Source: JAEMQF01 sp049297615
Lineage (GTDB): Bacteria > Pseudomonadota > Gammaproteobacteria > Burkholderiales > Burkholderiaceae_C
DNA: 14,474 nucleotides
NCBI GenBank assembly: GCA_049297615.1
Contig: JBAQUQ010000221.1
Location: forward strand, 1 to 14,474
Direction of reading: 5' to 3'
Shown here: positions 12,826 to 14,474 of the stretch, in pieces
Position numbering within the stretch: the first letter of the stretch is position 1
How the letters are laid out: every line of letters begins with the position of its first letter
Notes under the pieces: model-generated
The model's database searches: none
Told to the model about the DNA's origin: nothing
What the model saw: only the letters and a program-made list of their open reading frames with translations
Translations under genes and position numbers: made by a program

Positions 12826-13787
12826 TGCGGCGCCAAGGGAACGCTCAGGCGCAGCGTCGTTCCCCGACCCGGTGCACTGTCCACGTGCAAGGTGCTACCC
12901 AGCGCCGCAGCGCGCTCGGTGGCGCCAAGCAAGCCCAGGCCAGGCGTGTCGAGCGCGGTGTCGAAGCCGCGGCCGTCGTCGCGCACGAGCAGTTCAACGC
13001 GCGCCGGCTCGATGTGCTGAAGGTCGATGCACACCTGACCCGCCTGCGCGTGGCGCAGCACGTTCGTCAAGGCTTCCTGCGCGACGCGATACAGGGTCGT
13101 GTCGACGTTCTCGCCCAATCCCTCCAGCGGGCCGGCGTGGCGCAAGACGCACGGTACGCCGCATTGTTCCTCCCATTTCTCGCACAGCGCCTGCAGCGCC
13201 GCCACCAGACCCAATGCGTCGAGTTCGGCCGGGCGCAGCCTCACCAGCAAGCCGCGCACGTGGGTCACGAGCGACTGCGCGTTGCCGGCGACGCGCTGCA
13301 CCGCGGCATGCGCCTCGCCGGCGTCATGGCAATGCTGCAGGAACGCGGCTTCGATGCGGATCGCGTGGCAAAGATTGCCGAGTTCGTCGTGCAGTTCGCG
13401 CGCGAGCGCGCGTCGTTCGCTCTCCTGCACGCCGAGCAGTTGCCGAGCCAGATCGCGGTTGTGGGCGAGCAGCGACAGGGCGTGGGCCTGTGCCTGGATG
13501 CGCATCTGCAATTGCGAGCGTGCCTGCCTCGCGCGGCGAAACGCGGTCCACGCCATGCCCACCGAAAGCGCCACGAGGGCCACCGGCACTTCGTCGATCT
13601 GCCACACCTCGAGCGGTCGTGTCCACGCAGTGAATCGTTCGTAGAGCTCGAACGCACAGGCGAGCGCGAATGTCGAGAGCGTGAGCGCGGCGACGATCCA
13701 AAGGTCGGCGTGCATCGTTCCGGCGTGCGGCTCGAGGTCGGCATCCGGTTCGGATTTCGCGGTGGAAGCGTTGGCTGCGGCGGGCAT
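12822..13787 (-). CDS. Sensor histidine kinase, NarL-partner (HisKA_3) type
   Basis: This 321-residue inner-membrane kinase has a short N-terminal tail, a first membrane helix near 29-47, about 20 outward-facing residues, and a second helix near 67-84. A likely coiled coil (85-120) leads to the dimerisation/phosphoacceptor domain with His133 in ARELHDELGN. The HATPase domain shows the N-box QEALTNVLRHA (237-247), DDGRGFD (270-276), GLGLLGATERAAALG (283-297) and GRGTTLRL. No PAS, GAF, HAMP or large periplasmic domain is seen, so sensing is probably through the membrane helices or a partner protein. The sequence EVWQIDE just before helix 2 is notable. The ATG at 13787 is chosen; Met25 (13715), with a weak GGA upstream, is an alternative that keeps both helices. 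It overlaps the regulator gene. Confidence 0.9.
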   Translation of the reverse strand: MPAAANASTAKSEPDADLEPHAGTMHADLWIVAALTLSTFALACAFELYERFTAWTRPLEVWQIDEVPVALVALSVGMAWTAFRRARQARSQLQMRIQAQAHALSLLAHNRDLARQLLGVQESERRALARELHDELGNLCHAIRIEAAFLQHCHDAGEAHAAVQRVAGNAQSLVTHVRGLLVRLRPAELDALGLVAALQALCEKWEEQCGVPCVLRHAGPLEGLGENVDTTLYRVAQEALTNVLRHAQAGQVCIDLQHIEPARVELLVRDDGRGFDTALDTPGLGLLGATERAAALGSTLHVDSAPGRGTTLRLSVPLAPQ

Positions 13788-13812
13788 GACTGTAGGCGAA
13801 CGGCAGGGCCGG

Positions 13813-13818
13813 ATTATC
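13813..13818 (-). promoter_or_regulatory. Probable -10 element of the kinase-regulator operon
   Basis: GATAAT on the minus strand, within CGGGATAAT, lies 25 bases upstream of the kinase ATG and inside the 47-base gap after the dnaE2 stop. It is identical over nine bases to the element before the MFS gene. No -35 match is visible. It suggests that kinase and regulator are transcribed separately from dnaE2. Confidence 0.4.
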
Positions 13819-13834
13819 CCGACGATCGGCACGC

Positions 13835-14474
13835 CTACCTGAAATTGCGGCTGCGTGTCTGCAACCCGGGCTGCGCGGGGCCCGGCCCTTCGACGGCCCT
13901 GCGAGTATCCACTGTGCCCGGTTGCATGCGCGCACTCAGCCCTTGCAACAACGCCGAATGGTCGATCATCTTCACGGCGAGCAGGTGCATGACTTCGCCT
14001 TCGCGTTGCCATTGGCCGAACACGGTGAGCAGCCGCGCGCCCAGCAGTGGCTTGCGCTGCGCGTCGGCCACCGCGGGCCAGACGATCACGTTGACCGCAC
14101 CGGTCTCATCCTCAATCGTCACGAACACCGTGCCATTGGCCGTCTCGGGGCGTTGGCGGTGCGTGACCAGGCCGCTGGCGCGGGCGATGCGGCCGTTCGG
14201 ATAGCTGCGCAGCACGGCCGCGGGCTGCACCTTGAACGCGGCGAGCTGTTCGCGCAGCAAGGCCAGCGGGTGGCGGTTCAGCGTCAGCCCGAGCGAGCGG
14301 TAGTCGGCAAGCATCGCTTCGGCTTCGCTGGGCGCAGCGAGTTGCACCGGCGCTTCGTGAAGCCTGGTGGCGCGCAGCAGTTCGGTGGGCCGCGTGTCGA
14401 CGCCGGCCACCGCCCAGGCGGCCTGGTGGCGGTTGCCGTCGAGCCCAGCGTCGCCGACGATGCCGCGCAGCGCG
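13835..14474 (-). CDS. dnaE2: Error-prone DNA polymerase DnaE2 (ImuC), C-terminal part only
   Basis: The open frame enters from the right window edge (first complete codon at 14473) and gives the last 212 residues of a protein normally over 1000 long. The start reads ALRGIVGD, then NRHQAAWAVAGVD, followed by LADYRSLGLTLNRHPLALLR, typical of the region after the DnaE2 helix-hairpin-helix. An OB-fold comes next, with ASGLVTHRQRPETANGTVFV, IEDETGAVNVIVWP and GARLLTVFGQWQREGEVMHLLA. The protein ends SRNFR, close to the SRDF(H/R) end common in DnaE2 and unlike replicative DnaE1. DnaE2 works with ImuA and ImuB in SOS-induced lesion bypass, usually in a LexA-controlled operon; those genes and the promoter would lie outside the window. 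The polymerase active site cannot be checked here. Confidence 0.9.
   Translation of the reverse strand, partial: ALRGIVGDAGLDGNRHQAAWAVAGVDTRPTELLRATRLHEAPVQLAAPSEAEAMLADYRSLGLTLNRHPLALLREQLAAFKVQPAAVLRSYPNGRIARASGLVTHRQRPETANGTVFVTIEDETGAVNVIVWPAVADAQRKPLLGARLLTVFGQWQREGEVMHLLAVKMIDHSALLQGLSARMQPGTVDTRRAVEGPGPAQPGLQTRSRNFR

Noticed and set aside
12825..14204. 459-residue plus-strand frame antisense to the kinase and dnaE2
   Set aside because: It covers three minus-strand features with clear motifs and shows none itself.
1..14474. CRISPR array, insertion sequence or prophage
   Set aside because: No regularly spaced repeats, transposase or integrase motifs, or paired terminal inverted repeats were seen.

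Overview
The window looks like chromosomal DNA of a GC-rich betaproteobacterium, most probably of the order Burkholderiales. The grounds are the uniformly high GC with strong G/C bias at third codon positions, tRNA genes that encode their CCA ends, the mix of gene families, and a DnaE2-type polymerase. No species can be named from sequence alone. I see no insertion sequence, CRISPR array, integrase, prophage gene or rRNA, and base composition does not shift along the window. No gene-free stretch exceeds about 290 bases.

Left third (1-3443, + strand). After the tail of an unidentified gene comes a tight three-gene operon with ATGA stop/start overlaps: a CPA2-type cation/proton antiporter homologue without a regulatory domain, a YbdK-type carboxylate-amine ligase (glutamate-cysteine ligase family 2), and a class-I glutamine-amidotransferase-like hydrolase of the PuuD/peptidase C26 family. 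A transporter is thus joined to an enzyme that should make a gamma-glutamyl-type amide and one that should break such a bond. This is the best candidate here for an undescribed system. The antiporter also appears to lack the ion-binding aspartate of its family.

Middle (3525-7135). Two tRNA genes, tRNA-Pro(TGG) then tRNA-Arg(TCT), lie on the minus strand. Divergent from them, on the plus strand, are an exported intradiol dioxygenase followed by a strong imperfect hairpin, a membrane-anchored BEM46-like alpha/beta hydrolase, and an amidase-signature enzyme. Intergenic gaps of 75-225 bases suggest separate transcription units.

Right half (7148-14474, all minus strand). In transcription order: the 3' end of dnaE2 (cut by the window edge); a histidine kinase and NarL-type response regulator overlapping by ATGA; a TonB-dependent outer-membrane receptor whose upstream region holds a perfect 7-3-7 inverted repeat; an MFS transporter overlapping by ATGA with a prolyl-4-hydroxylase-like 2OG-Fe(II) oxygenase; and a small secreted Ala/Thr/Lys-rich protein with its own intrinsic terminator, convergent with the amidase gene. 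The two-component pair is the obvious candidate to control the receptor, but no ligand can be read from the sequence.
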